A DNA stretch of 64,000 nt from an uncultured Bacilli bacterium (GCA_934168275.1 CAKPNA010000004.1:49126-113125), one strand, 5' to 3'; positions 9,032 through 18,623 are shown, numbered from the stretch's first letter. Notes: generated by a model not told the origin, from the sequence alone. Made by a program: numbers and translations.

Positions 9032-9070
9032 AAAAGCTTATAAAACGAATAATATTCTATAAGCTTTTTT
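9032..9070 (-). terminator. Terminator after the XRE regulator gene
   Basis: AAAAGCTTATA (9032-9042) pairs with TATAAGCTTTT (9058-9068), an 11-bp stem flanked by T runs on both strands, so it may work in both directions. Confidence 0.65.
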
Positions 9071-9072
9071 AA

Positions 9073-9426
9073 TTACTTTAATTTTTTACTAATTAAACTT
9101 AAATATCTAGTTGTGTCTTTCATTAGTTTACTATAAAGTACTGGAAACTTTCTTAATTCTCGTACTAAGTTTACTTCTTCTTTAGATAAATGTGCTAAAT
9201 AATCAGATTCTTCTTCGCCAACAACAGAAACTTCCCTACCTAACAAATAATCAGCACTAACTCCAAATATATTAATCATAGCATTAAATATATCTAAACT
9301 TGGTATTCTACTACCATTCTCATAACCACAAATACTAACTTTTGACACCCCTAATAAATCACCCAACTGTTGTTGAGATAGATTTTGTTCTATTCTTAAG
9401 TCTTTAATTCTACTACCAACTATCAT
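9073..9426 (-). CDS. XRE-family helix-turn-helix regulator
   Basis: 117 residues. An N-terminal Cro/CI-type HTH domain (2-60) is clear: IKDLRIEQNLSQQQLGDLLG, then VSKVSICGYENGSRIPSLD and a FGVSADYLLGRE end typical of this family. The C-terminal 50 residues are charged and helical and may mediate dimerisation or sensing. It presumably represses or activates its own and nearby promoters, but no operator can be named. It sits next to ssb, separated by about 48 bases. Confidence 0.88.
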   Translation of the reverse strand: MIVGSRIKDLRIEQNLSQQQLGDLLGVSKVSICGYENGSRIPSLDIFNAMINIFGVSADYLLGREVSVVGEEESDYLAHLSKEEVNLVRELRKFPVLYSKLMKDTTRYLSLISKKLK

Positions 9427-9474
9427 ATAAACCTTCTTTCCATAACATTAACACATTTATTATTATACCATTAA

Positions 9475-9810
9475 TTACTCTTCTTTTGACCTAGCTGAGC
9501 TTAAAAAAGTAATTCTCTCAGCCACAACTTCTGTTTTTTTCTTTTTAACGCCTTCAGGATTTTCTACATATCTGCTTTGAAGTCTTCCTTTAACTCCGAT
9601 CATATCACCAACTTTGCAGTATTCAGCAGTATTTTCTGCCACTGTTGTCCATAAAACACAATCAACAAAATCAGTTTCATATTCACCATTTGAATTTTTA
9701 TAATTACGTGGCACGGCAAGCACTACTGAACTTCTTTTCTTTCCATTATCAAGGACTTTAACTTCCGGTGTATTAGTAAGTCTTCCAACCAAAATAACAT
9801 GATTTAACAT
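9475..9810 (-). CDS. ssb: Single-stranded DNA-binding protein, short form
   Basis: 111 residues forming a complete OB fold: MLNHVILVGRLTNTPEVK at the start, the FVDCVLWTTVAENTAEYCKVGDMIGVKGRLQ core in the middle. The disordered tail and acidic C-terminal tip (DDDIPF type) of replicative SSB are absent; it ends ARSKEE. The length resembles Bacillus SsbB, which coats single-stranded DNA during transformation. Whether this is the only SSB cannot be judged here. A good AAAGGAGG site precedes the start. Confidence 0.88.
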   Translation of the reverse strand: MLNHVILVGRLTNTPEVKVLDNGKKRSSVVLAVPRNYKNSNGEYETDFVDCVLWTTVAENTAEYCKVGDMIGVKGRLQSRYVENPEGVKKKKTEVVAERITFLSSARSKEE

Positions 9811-10004
9811 TCTTTTACCTCCTTTCCAAGCGCCATATTAGCACCTAAAAAAAGTAAAAGCAAATTAAAAAAATTAATATTAGTTAAATAGTTTACTCAA
9901 ATTTTGTTATTTATAAAATTTATTAACAAAAATTATAACAAAGTTTTGAATAATTAACAAGGAATATTAAAAAGTCCCAAAATACAAAAAAAATTAATAA
10001 TTTT

Positions 10005-10030
10005 AAAAAAAGAAAGATATAAACATCTTT
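10005..10030 (-). terminator. Terminator of the amidase gene
   Basis: AAAGAT and ATCTTT form a short stem, followed on the minus strand by CTTTTTTT. It overlaps the amidase stop codon region. The preceding AT-rich stretch to 9811 shows no gene. Confidence 0.6.
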
Positions 10031-11315
10031 AAGAAGCAAATTCTACAATTTCGCTTTCTTCTTGTTTATTTCTTTCCATATTCTTTACAAAAGCATCTGC
10101 TATTGCATTTATATATTCATTCTTCTTATTTACTAAAATATCCACATCATTAGCGTTAGTAATATAACCAAGTTCAAGTAAATAACTTTCGCAAGCAACG
10201 TTGCCATTATAATAAAGATTATAATTAGTTTTATCATTTCTATTATCAACATATGCTCCGGTAATTATTCCGCCTGTTTCTCTTATCATATAATAATAAC
10301 TTGATTTAGTACTTACATCATAGGCATTGATACCTTTTTCTTCATACTCCTCTAAAGAATGTTTTACATCTTCATCAGTAAAATTACGTGTATAAACACC
10401 ATCATAAAACTTGTTTAATCTACTACGTGATACGCCAATTCCTGTATAATTAACAATATTATTCGCTATATCTCTAGCGAAATCATAATTTATCCCACTT
10501 GCCGTATATACTTCAATACCGCTAACACCCTTAGCACCACTATTAATATGAATAGATATTAAATACTTAGCTTTTACTTCATTAGGAATTACTGCTCTTC
10601 CTCCAGGACCATATTCATTAATTTTTTTATCACTACTAACTTTACTACTATCCCAAGTTAATCTAGCTTTATATCCGAGACTATTTAATTTATCTAGTAA
10701 CAATTTAGCATATTCTACTGTAAAATCTATTTCATCATAACCATTACCATATGCACCTTCATCAGCGCCACCATGTCCAGCATCAACAACAATATCATAA
10801 ATATCTTTATCTCGATTCTTTTTTACAATAAAACTCATTGTCCCATACTTATTATCAAAATTAATATCTATCTTATTATTTATATCACTCATTGTATAAT
10901 ATACTGCATTATCGTAACTAGTATTATTCTTAACACTGTAATATTTATAGTTAACTACTCCATCTTCGTCAGTATAACTAGATCTTAAAAATAAATAATA
11001 CTTGCCAATTCTTAAACTATCTAAATAAAAACCATCATTAACATTATCAGAAAACTTAATAACACCATCATTATAAATATAACTAGTTTTCAAGAAAGTT
11101 TTACCATTATATAATACTAACTCCATAGTGTCATTTTCCATATTAAACTTACCTTCAATATTTAAATGAACACCATATATATAATATTTATCAATTATAA
11201 CACTATCATCTTCTACTACTATCTTATTGTATGACTCATTTACTTTCATATCATAGATAACAAAACCCGTAAATATAATTAGTAATAAAGCTAAAACAGA
11301 TAAAAAGTATTTCAT
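10029..11315 (-). CDS. N-acetylmuramoyl-L-alanine amidase (Amidase_3, CwlD-like)
   Basis: 428 residues. An N-terminal membrane anchor (3-21) is followed by a beta-rich region (30-165) and a C-terminal zinc amidase domain with DAGHGG (178-183), SIHINSG (254-260) and LELGYITN near the end, positions matching the metal ligands and catalytic Glu of the family. It cleaves the muramic acid-peptide bond in peptidoglycan outside the membrane. In spore formers such enzymes include CwlD, which makes muramic lactam in cortex; that role here is inference. Its start codon shares an A with the sufB stop (TAATG), so the two are co-transcribed. Confidence 0.88.
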   Translation of the reverse strand: MKYFLSVLALLLIIFTGFVIYDMKVNESYNKIVVEDDSVIIDKYYIYGVHLNIEGKFNMENDTMELVLYNGKTFLKTSYIYNDGVIKFSDNVNDGFYLDSLRIGKYYLFLRSSYTDEDGVVNYKYYSVKNNTSYDNAVYYTMSDINNKIDINFDNKYGTMSFIVKKNRDKDIYDIVVDAGHGGADEGAYGNGYDEIDFTVEYAKLLLDKLNSLGYKARLTWDSSKVSSDKKINEYGPGGRAVIPNEVKAKYLISIHINSGAKGVSGIEVYTASGINYDFARDIANNIVNYTGIGVSRSRLNKFYDGVYTRNFTDEDVKHSLEEYEEKGINAYDVSTKSSYYYMIRETGGIITGAYVDNRNDKTNYNLYYNGNVACESYLLELGYITNANDVDILVNKKNEYINAIADAFVKNMERNKQEESEIVEFAS

Positions 11316-12625
11316 TATTCACCACCAATAACTGAAGATAATAATCTATTTAACTCTACAGCATATTCCATTGGAAGTTCTTCACGAAAAGCATCAATAA
11401 ATCCTAAAATAATTAACTCTTTAGCTTTATCTTCATTAATACCTCTTGACATTAAATAAAATAGTTTATCTTCTTCTATCTTGGAAACAGTTGCTTCATG
11501 TTCCAAACTAGAACTACCATTTAAAACTATATTAGTAGGAACTGTATCACTCTTTGATAATTTATCTAAAAGTATTGTATCACATTTAACATTACTAACT
11601 GAATTAATAGCATTTTTAGCAATTCTAACTGTACCACGATATGTAGCATTACCTCCATTAGAAGCAATTGATTTAGAAATAATATTACTCTTTGTATTAG
11701 GTGCTAAATGAATCATCTTAGCACCTGTATCTTGAATCTGATTTCCACTAGCTGTTGCCACAGTAATACAACTTCCTCTTGCACCTTTGCCATTCAATAT
11801 ACAGCATGGGTACTTCATATTGCATTTACTACCAACATTACCATCTATCCATTCCATCAAGCCATTTTCTTCAACTATAGCTCTTTTGGTAACTAAATTA
11901 TATACATCATTAGACCAATTTTGAATAGTAGTATAACGACATTTAGAATTCTTACCAACAAATATCTCTACTACCGCAGCGTGAAGAGCATCTTCTGTAT
12001 AAGTTGGTGCTGTACATCCCTCTATATAATGAAGTTCACTGTTATCATCAACAATTATTAATGTCCTTTCAAACTGTCCCATATTCTTACTATTAATTCT
12101 AAAATAGCTTTGTAATGGTCTATCTAACTTAGTATCAGGAGGTATGTAAATAAAAGTACCCCCACTCCATACTGCACCATTTAGTGCTGTAAATTTATTC
12201 TCATCATACTTGACTAACTTATTAAAATACTTTTTAAATAACTCAGGATATTGTCCATATGCACTATCAGTATCAAGAAATATTACATGCTTATCATCTA
12301 ATTCTTTTATCATATTATGATATATAACTTCACTATCATACTGTGCCCCAGAACCATCTAAATATTTCTTTTCTGCATCTATTACTCCTAAATTATTAAA
12401 TAATTTTCTAACCTCACAACTAACATTATCCCAATTATTAGTAAGATTATCTTCTCTCTTTTTATAATAGTTTATACTATCAAAATCAACCTCTATCTTT
12501 GGTCCAAAATTAGGTAAAGGAAGTTCAAGGAACTTATTCAAACTATTTAATCTAAATTCTCTCATATACTCATCTTCATCTTTAATAGTAGATATTTCTT
12601 TAACTACTTCTTTTGTTAATTTCAT
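11315..12625 (-). CDS. sufB: Fe-S cluster assembly scaffold SufB
   Basis: 436 residues, slightly shorter than typical SufB (about 465). The beta-helix core motifs are present: WSGGTFIYIPP (about residues 154-164), QFERTLIIVDDNSELHYIEGC, CRYTTIQNWS, and a C-terminal segment (EHEATVSKIEEDKLFYLMSRG) with the conserved Glu/His region. SufB with SufC and SufD builds Fe-S clusters in the cytoplasm. Unusually, sufC, sufD, sufS and sufU are not next to it: truB is upstream and an amidase gene downstream. The PFOR in this window would need such clusters. Partners must lie elsewhere in the genome. Confidence 0.93.
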   Translation of the reverse strand: MKLTKEVVKEISTIKDEDEYMREFRLNSLNKFLELPLPNFGPKIEVDFDSINYYKKREDNLTNNWDNVSCEVRKLFNNLGVIDAEKKYLDGSGAQYDSEVIYHNMIKELDDKHVIFLDTDSAYGQYPELFKKYFNKLVKYDENKFTALNGAVWSGGTFIYIPPDTKLDRPLQSYFRINSKNMGQFERTLIIVDDNSELHYIEGCTAPTYTEDALHAAVVEIFVGKNSKCRYTTIQNWSNDVYNLVTKRAIVEENGLMEWIDGNVGSKCNMKYPCCILNGKGARGSCITVATASGNQIQDTGAKMIHLAPNTKSNIISKSIASNGGNATYRGTVRIAKNAINSVSNVKCDTILLDKLSKSDTVPTNIVLNGSSSLEHEATVSKIEEDKLFYLMSRGINEDKAKELIILGFIDAFREELPMEYAVELNRLLSSVIGGE

Positions 12626-12680
12626 ATAAATACTTCCTTTCTAATTAAATACATAAATTATTATACAACATCCCTCTAGA

Positions 12681-12726
12681 AAAAAAAAGAATTATCAAAA
12701 AACTTTCCATGGTTTCATAATAATTC
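12681..12726 (-). terminator. Terminator of the translation operon (after truB)
   Basis: GAATTAT and ATAATTC enclose a loop with an inner CATGG palindrome and are followed on the minus strand by nine T. It overlaps the 3' end of truB. Confidence 0.6.
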
Positions 12727-13561
12727 TATTATCTTTACAACATCTTTCATATATAGCAAGTTCTGTTCCATCTTTCAATGTAAACAATACTTTATCTTCT
12801 TCGGTATATTTATCTATCCATACCCCATTCTTTATCTTAAAAGCTATATCATCACTAACTATAACTTTCTTAATATTTAAACTATCACTAATACTATATA
12901 TTTTATATTTATCATTCAATATATCTTCTATTGTATTAGCCATTTCAATATTGAATCTTCCCTGCATAGTTCTTCTTAAACTCTTCATCGTACCATAACT
13001 ACCAAGTTTATATCCTATATCTCTAATTAAAGCCCTAACATAAGTACCTTTACTAACAACACATCTAATTTTAAATTCGTAATAATTATCAACCTTAACT
13101 ACATCAGATAATAATTCTAATTCATATACATTAATATCCCTAACAGGTACTTGTACTTCTTGCCCACTTCTAGCATATTCATATAGTTTTTTACCATTTA
13201 TTTTTATTGCTGAATACATCGGCACTTCTTGTTTACTTTCTCCTAAAAAAGAATTTAAAACATTAATTACTTGTTCTTTACTAATATTTACAATACTCTC
13301 TTTAGTTTTAGTACCGGTAATATCTAGCATATCTGTCTCGTATCCTATAATAACATCAGCAATATATTCTTTCTTATAATCAGTAATAAGTTCACATATC
13401 TTTAGTGCTTTACCCATACATATTACTAAGACACCTGTCGCAAGAGGATCTAAAGTACCGGTATGTCCAACTTTTCTTGTATTAAACTTCTTTGTTAAAA
13501 CATTAACAACATCACGACTAGTATATCCACTAGGCTTATCAACAACAATAATTCCATTCAT
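12695..13561 (-). CDS. truB: tRNA pseudouridine(55) synthase
   Basis: 288 residues. Makes pseudouridine 55 in the T-loop of tRNAs. Motifs include GIIVVDKPSGYTSRDVVN at the start and GHTGTLDPLATGVLVI (33-48), which carries the catalytic Asp, then YKKEY and GTYVRALIRDIG. It is the last gene of the nusA-infB operon; its ATG overlaps the nrnA stop by one base (TAATG), indicating translational coupling. Confidence 0.97.
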   Translation of the reverse strand: MNGIIVVDKPSGYTSRDVVNVLTKKFNTRKVGHTGTLDPLATGVLVICMGKALKICELITDYKKEYIADVIIGYETDMLDITGTKTKESIVNISKEQVINVLNSFLGESKQEVPMYSAIKINGKKLYEYARSGQEVQVPVRDINVYELELLSDVVKVDNYYEFKIRCVVSKGTYVRALIRDIGYKLGSYGTMKSLRRTMQGRFNIEMANTIEDILNDKYKIYSISDSLNIKKVIVSDDIAFKIKNGVWIDKYTEEDKVLFTLKDGTELAIYERCCKDNRIIMKPWKVF

Positions 13562-14505
13562 TAAATCAAAAACTCTCCAACTGTCTTTACTAACTTATCT
13601 CTGACATTATCTAAACAGTCATTAATTAAACATCCACTAGCACATACATGTCCACCGCCACCAAATATAGCCGCAATATCAGCTGACGATACACCAGGTA
13701 TTGATCTAATAGATACTTTATAACCAAGTTCTGTTTCTCTAACAAAAACAGATACTTGTACTCCTTCAACACTTCTGCCTATTTCAACCATACCTTCATA
13801 ATCACTCGTAGTAGCACCCGTTTCAACAATATCCTGATTAGTTAGATAACTAAAAGCAATTCTATTATCATTAAAGAACTCTAGTCTATTATATACTCTC
13901 TTACGAAGTTCAAAACTAACTCTACTAATACTAACTAATACTTTATAATATAAATTATGGATATCAACACCTAATGAAAATAACTTTGAACTAATATCAA
14001 GTGTTCTACTATTAACATTACTATTTAAATAACCATTAGTATCTGTAAGAATACCTGTAAGTAAAGATTCTCCTATATCTAAAGTAATACCTATATTCAT
14101 TTTACTAATTAGTTCATATATAATTTCACAACAAGATGAAGAATTACTATCCACATAATTAGCACTACCGTATAAACTATTAGTAGCATGATGATCTATA
14201 ACAATAGTCTTATCTTTATCAAATACATAATCACCAAAACTAATTCTATCAATAGAAGATGCATCAACGACTATTACTAAATCATAGTCTTTTTGCTCTC
14301 CACTATACACTAATTCTGATAGTTTTAAATAATTAAAGAAAGTAGGAAACTCTGGCATATTAACAAAAACATTCTTACCTAAAGATTTAATAGCACCTGC
14401 TAATCCCAAAGAACTGCCTATTGCATCCCCATCAGGAGACACATGAGCACATATCATGATATTATTACTACTAAGTATTCTATCAATAATACTATTCATT
14501 CTCAT
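13561..14505 (-). CDS. nrnA: Bifunctional oligoribonuclease/pAp phosphatase NrnA
   Basis: 314 residues, DHH-DHHA1 family. Motifs: HVSPDGDAIGSSLG near residue 20, VVDASSIDR, VIDHHATN, and a C-terminal DHHA1 glycine-rich end (AAIFGGGGHVCASGC). It degrades nanoRNA and pAp in the cytoplasm. It overlaps rbfA by 14 bases. The rbfA-nrnA-truB order is the common Bacilli and Mollicutes arrangement. Confidence 0.95.
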   Translation of the reverse strand: MRMNSIIDRILSSNNIMICAHVSPDGDAIGSSLGLAGAIKSLGKNVFVNMPEFPTFFNYLKLSELVYSGEQKDYDLVIVVDASSIDRISFGDYVFDKDKTIVIDHHATNSLYGSANYVDSNSSSCCEIIYELISKMNIGITLDIGESLLTGILTDTNGYLNSNVNSRTLDISSKLFSLGVDIHNLYYKVLVSISRVSFELRKRVYNRLEFFNDNRIAFSYLTNQDIVETGATTSDYEGMVEIGRSVEGVQVSVFVRETELGYKVSIRSIPGVSSADIAAIFGGGGHVCASGCLINDCLDNVRDKLVKTVGEFLI

Positions 14506-14830
14506 GAATCCTCTCTATAATATCCTCAATCTTCTTACCATAATCAATAGATTCATCATAAACAAATATTAATTCAGGCATCTTTCTTATATCAACACAA
14601 TTACTAAGTCTACCACGAATAAACTTATTATGTCTATTTAATGCTTTTAATACTTCATCTTTATCTTTATTTAATGTTGAAAAATAAACTTTAGCATATG
14701 ATAAATCACTAGTTATTTTACAATAAGTAATACTAATAAACTTTAAATTATCATCATCTATTTCTCTATTTATAATTTTACTAATTTCTTCAACAAATGC
14801 ATTACCAAGTCTTTCTAACTTAACGCTCAT
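14492..14830 (-). CDS. rbfA: 30S ribosome-binding factor A
   Basis: 112 residues with the KH-like fold of RbfA: LERLGNAFVEEISKIINREI at the start, KITSDLSYAKVYFST in the middle and MPELIFVYDESIDYGKKIEDI near the end. It assists 16S rRNA maturation and is needed at low temperature. It follows infB after an 80-base gap that contains a terminator, and overlaps nrnA. Confidence 0.95.
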   Translation of the reverse strand: MSVKLERLGNAFVEEISKIINREIDDDNLKFISITYCKITSDLSYAKVYFSTLNKDKDEVLKALNRHNKFIRGRLSNCVDIRKMPELIFVYDESIDYGKKIEDIIERIHENE

Positions 14831-14870
14831 TTAAATCACCCTCTCATAAGTTTATTATACCCTATAACTT

Positions 14871-14902
14871 AAAAAAAGTATATTATTTACAATATACTTT
14901 TT
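14871..14902 (-). terminator. Intra-operon terminator between infB and rbfA
   Basis: AAAGTATATT and AATATACTTT form a 10-bp stem with a 6-base loop, followed on the minus strand by a run of seven T. It would lower expression of rbfA-nrnA-truB relative to infB; a TATAAT element near 14854-14859 may restart transcription. Confidence 0.7.
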
Positions 14903-14909
14903 AAAATAT

Positions 14910-17021
14910 CTATTTCTTAATTTCTACTACTTCATAAGCTTCAATTATATCTTTTTCTTTAATATCATTAAAGTTTTCTATTGTAATACCACATTCTATA
15001 CCTTGTTTAACTTCTTTAACTTGGTCTTTCTCTCTAGCAATAGAATTAATATTACCATCATACACTACGACACCATCACGAATAACACGAGCTTTAGCAT
15101 CTCTTTTAATTGAACCACTTTGAACATAACATCCAGCAATAGTACCAACTTTAGAGAACTTAAATAATTTTCTAACTTCAGCCTCTCCGATAACTTGTTC
15201 TTCAAACTCCGGATCAAGTTTACCTTTCATAGCAGCTTCCATTTCTTCTACTACTTTATAAATAATATTATATAATCTTATTTCAACATTTCTTTCTTTA
15301 GCATACTCTAAAATCTTATTATTAGGTCTAATATTAAAACCAATAATAATAGCATCTGATGCATAAGCAAGAACTATATCACTTTCCGTTATACTACCAA
15401 TACCACTTCTAATAACATTAATTTTAATTCCTTCAACATCAAGTTTAAGTAATGAATTCTTAACTGCTTCCTCACTGCCTTTAACATCTGTCTTAAGAAC
15501 AACCTTAATCTCTTTTTCACCTTCATTAATTCTATTAAATAATTCATCTAAACTAATATTATTTTTAGCACCATTATTTTTATTTTTAAGATTTAATAAA
15601 CGTTGTTCTGCGATAGATTTAGCCTTCTTTTCTGTTTCAAAAGCCATAAACTTATCACCTGCTGAAGGGCATTCACTAATACCCGTAATAGATACCGGTG
15701 TCGAAGGTCCAGCTTGCGTTAAATTCTCACCATTATCAGCTTTTAAAGTTCTAACCTTGCCGGCATAAGTACCAACAACTATAGCATCACCTAATCTTAA
15801 AGTACCATTTTGAATTAATAAATTACATATTACTCCACTCTTCTTATCACTAGAAGCTTCAATAACAGCACCACTAGCATATCTCTTAGGATTAGCTTTA
15901 AAACCTTGTATTTCACTAATTAACAAGATTCTTTCAAGTAAATCATCAATGCCTTGACCCGTTTTAGCAGAAATATTAACAAACATAACATCTCCACCCC
16001 AAGCTTCAGGAGTAATTCCATTTTGAGCCATTTCTGTTAATACTCTATCTGGGTTAGCATCAGGTTTATCTATCTTATTAACTGCTACTATAATAGGAAC
16101 ATTAGCGGCCTTAGCATGGTCAATAGCTTCTTTAGTTTGGGGCATAACTCCATCATCAGCAGCTACTATAATAATTACTATATCAGTAATACTAGCACCT
16201 CTTGCTCTCATTTCAGTAAAAGCAGCATGTCCTGGAGTATCAATAAAAGTAATCTTCTTACCATTATATGTTATTTGATAAGCACCAATACATTGTGTAA
16301 TACCACCTGCTTCACTAGATACAACATTAGTCTTTCTAATTGTATCAAGCAAAGTAGTTTTACCATGATCAACGTGACCCATTATTGTAACAACCGGAGG
16401 TCTCTCAACCAAATCATCACTAGAATCTTCTATTTCTAATTCTTCAAAATTAGTTTCATCTCTTGTACTATCTTTTTTAAGTACTTTATTAAACTCCATT
16501 GCTAATATCTCAGCAGTTTCAAAATCAATACTAGCATTTATTGTTAACATCTTACCCAAAGACATAAGTTTCTTAATAACTTCAGAAGCACTAACTCCTA
16601 AAGCATTAGCTAAATCAGAAAGTACCATTCCTTCGGTATATAATACTTCATTATCATTACTATCTAGATTAGATATTAACCTTTCTTTATGTTTATACAT
16701 CTCTTTTCTTTGCTTCTGAAAATCATTTTTTTTATCAACTTTCTTAAATGATGGCTTTTTAGGACTAACCTTTACTTCTTCTAATTCTTGTTCATAACTA
16801 TCTTCAAAATCTTCTAACTCACTATCATCTTCTACTTCATCTTCCACAATATCCTCTTCCATAGAATTAGTATTAGCAAGTTCATTATCTAAAAGAATTA
16901 TACTATCATCATCTAACATATCATCTTCATTATTAACTAAAATATTTAATCTCTTACAAATGTTTAATATTTCTTCAACACTTCTATCAACATCTATAGC
17001 ATATTCTGATACACTCATCAT
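14910..17021 (-). CDS. infB: Translation initiation factor IF-2
   Basis: About 703 residues. The GTPase delivers initiator tRNA to the 30S subunit. N-terminal IF2_N modules (about 1-30 and 130-180) are separated by an acidic linker; the G domain has GHVDHGKTTLLD, DTPGHAAF and NKID; the C-terminal domains II-IV are intact (VRSGIGSITESDIVLA, GEAEVRKLF). ATG at 17021 is chosen as start because GGAGG lies eight bases upstream; a GTG nine bases further 5' is less likely. It lies nine bases after rnpM in the nusA operon. Confidence 0.97.
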   Translation of the reverse strand: MMSVSEYAIDVDRSVEEILNICKRLNILVNNEDDMLDDDSIILLDNELANTNSMEEDIVEDEVEDDSELEDFEDSYEQELEEVKVSPKKPSFKKVDKKNDFQKQRKEMYKHKERLISNLDSNDNEVLYTEGMVLSDLANALGVSASEVIKKLMSLGKMLTINASIDFETAEILAMEFNKVLKKDSTRDETNFEELEIEDSSDDLVERPPVVTIMGHVDHGKTTLLDTIRKTNVVSSEAGGITQCIGAYQITYNGKKITFIDTPGHAAFTEMRARGASITDIVIIIVAADDGVMPQTKEAIDHAKAANVPIIVAVNKIDKPDANPDRVLTEMAQNGITPEAWGGDVMFVNISAKTGQGIDDLLERILLISEIQGFKANPKRYASGAVIEASSDKKSGVICNLLIQNGTLRLGDAIVVGTYAGKVRTLKADNGENLTQAGPSTPVSITGISECPSAGDKFMAFETEKKAKSIAEQRLLNLKNKNNGAKNNISLDELFNRINEGEKEIKVVLKTDVKGSEEAVKNSLLKLDVEGIKINVIRSGIGSITESDIVLAYASDAIIIGFNIRPNNKILEYAKERNVEIRLYNIIYKVVEEMEAAMKGKLDPEFEEQVIGEAEVRKLFKFSKVGTIAGCYVQSGSIKRDAKARVIRDGVVVYDGNINSIAREKDQVKEVKQGIECGITIENFNDIKEKDIIEAYEVVEIKK

Positions 17022-17038
17022 ATGTATCACCTCCTATT

Positions 17039-17305
17039 TTATTTAGAATTTATTATAACTCTTAACTCCTCATATATAGAATCATCAATCTTAGCTTCCA
17101 AATGTTTCTCTAACACTTTACTTTTAATAGCTTGTTCTAAAACATTAATATCCCTTTTAATATATGCTCCTCTACCATTAATATGACCAGATAAATCAAC
17201 AATTACACCTTTTTCAGCATTATTAACAACTCTAATTAATTCACTTTTAGGTAGTTTTTCATGAGAAACAACACAACTTCTCATTGGAACTTTTCTATTC
17301 TTCAT
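17039..17305 (-). CDS. rnpM: YlxR/RnpM family RNA-binding protein
   Basis: 88 residues. The YlxR fold is recognised by VPMRSCVVSHEKLPKSELIR and GRGAYIKRD. In B. subtilis this protein binds RNase P RNA and modulates its activity. As usual it lies between nusA (11-base overlap) and infB. The related ribosomal-type gene ylxQ, often next to it, is missing. Confidence 0.9.
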   Translation of the reverse strand: MKNRKVPMRSCVVSHEKLPKSELIRVVNNAEKGVIVDLSGHINGRGAYIKRDINVLEQAIKSKVLEKHLEAKIDDSIYEELRVIINSK

Positions 17306-18353
17306 TTAATTCATTTTCCTTTTTAATAGTTAATTTATATCTAGTTAAACGAGAAGCTAACTTAACATTTTGCCCCTTCTTACCAATAGCTAAAGATGAA
17401 TTTTCGTCGTTAACAATTACTAATGCTTCTTTCTTCTTCTCATCAGTAATCATAACTTTTAAATCTTTAGCAGGACTTAAAGCATTTTGAATAAATACAA
17501 TTGGATCTTTATCATATTTAACAACATCAATCTTTTCCCCATTAAGCTGTGCCAAAACTCTGTTAATTCTATTACCTTTTTCTCCAACAATAGCGCCAAT
17601 TGGATCTATCTTATCATTTTCACTATAAACAGCTACTTTGCTTCTACTACCAGCTTCTCTAGCAACAGAATATAATATAACACTACCATCAGATAATTCA
17701 GGAATCTCAAGTTCTAATAATCTCTTTAAATATCCATAATGAGTTCTAGAGAGTAAGATAAATACTCCTTTAGTAGAAATCTCAACTTTAGATACATAAC
17801 ATTTAATACTAGAACCCATTTCTAATTGCTCACCAGGAATAATTTCATCTTTAGGAAGAACACCATGAGTTTTACCTAAATCAACATAATAATTACGACT
17901 ATCTTCTCTTGATAAAGTACCAACTAATAATTCGCCTTCTTTATCTTGAAACTCTTCTGTTATTAAATTTTTTTCAGCCTCTTTTATTTTTTGTACAACG
18001 ATTTGTTTAGCAGTTCCTGCTGCTACTCTACCAAATGATTCAGGTATTAATCTAACTTCTGTATCAATAGTACCACCTAATTCAACATCTTCATCAATCT
18101 TCTTAGCATCTTCTAATGATATTTCTAGTTCTTCATTATTAACTTCTTCAACTACTGTCTTAAAAGTAAATAATCTAAGTTCCCCTGTAGTAGGACTAAA
18201 TCTAGCCTTAACATTAGCAACTCCTTCTTCTTTCTTATAAGCATTAGCAATCGCACTCTCTAAAGCTTCAATAACATATTCTTTAGAAATACCCTTTTCT
18301 TGAACAATAAAATCCAATGCTTTCATCATTTCTTTTGTTTGTTTAGTATTCAT
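17295..18353 (-). CDS. nusA: Transcription termination/antitermination factor NusA
   Basis: 352 residues. N-terminal RNA polymerase-binding domain (1-125), an S1 domain (about 130-200, with LVGTLSREDSRNYYVDLGKT), and two KH domains (DPIGAIVGEKGNRINRVLAQ and SSLAIGKKGQNVKLASRL). The acidic C-terminal repeats of enterobacterial NusA are absent, as is normal for Bacilli. It modulates pausing and intrinsic termination. Its ATG overlaps the rimP TAA, and its ribosome site AAGGGAG lies inside rimP. Confidence 0.96.
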   Translation of the reverse strand: MNTKQTKEMMKALDFIVQEKGISKEYVIEALESAIANAYKKEEGVANVKARFSPTTGELRLFTFKTVVEEVNNEELEISLEDAKKIDEDVELGGTIDTEVRLIPESFGRVAAGTAKQIVVQKIKEAEKNLITEEFQDKEGELLVGTLSREDSRNYYVDLGKTHGVLPKDEIIPGEQLEMGSSIKCYVSKVEISTKGVFILLSRTHYGYLKRLLELEIPELSDGSVILYSVAREAGSRSKVAVYSENDKIDPIGAIVGEKGNRINRVLAQLNGEKIDVVKYDKDPIVFIQNALSPAKDLKVMITDEKKKEALVIVNDENSSLAIGKKGQNVKLASRLTRYKLTIKKENELNEE

Positions 18354-18601
18354 TATAATTCTCCCTTCTCCTTAGTACAAACATCTAAGATATAACTATC
18401 ACTTATTAAATCAGCATCATCTAATAATGGGCTAATAACTCTTGTTACTTCAACGCACTTATCAACGTCAATAATTTCATCTCTATCAATAACAATACGT
18501 AAATAGTTATTACCACCTTCTTTTACATACTCCACACTATCAATGACAACACCAAGTTCATTAACAGCATCACTTAATAATGCTTTAATTTTATCTTCCA
18601 C
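18353..18601 (-). CDS. rimP: Ribosome maturation factor RimP, N-terminal domain only
   Basis: 82 residues from GTG at 18601, chosen because GGAGG sits seven bases upstream; a longer reading would begin inside the leader hairpin. The N-terminal alpha/beta domain is intact (NNYLRIVIDRDE, DKCVEVTRVISPLLDDAD, DSYILDV). Family members then continue with an SSPGLDRPL-type turn and an SH3-like C-terminal domain, to about 150 residues. Here the protein ends CTKEKGEL and nusA starts at once. RimP assists 30S assembly; whether the short form works alone is unknown. Confidence 0.85.
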   Translation of the reverse strand: MEDKIKALLSDAVNELGVVIDSVEYVKEGGNNYLRIVIDRDEIIDVDKCVEVTRVISPLLDDADLISDSYILDVCTKEKGEL

Positions 18602-18623
18602 AAATATGCCTCCAATCAACAAT

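Noticed and set aside
8779..9072. T-box leader for asnS
   Set aside because: The GGTGG...GCGG T-box core and a specifier loop are absent, unlike the clear T-box before metG.
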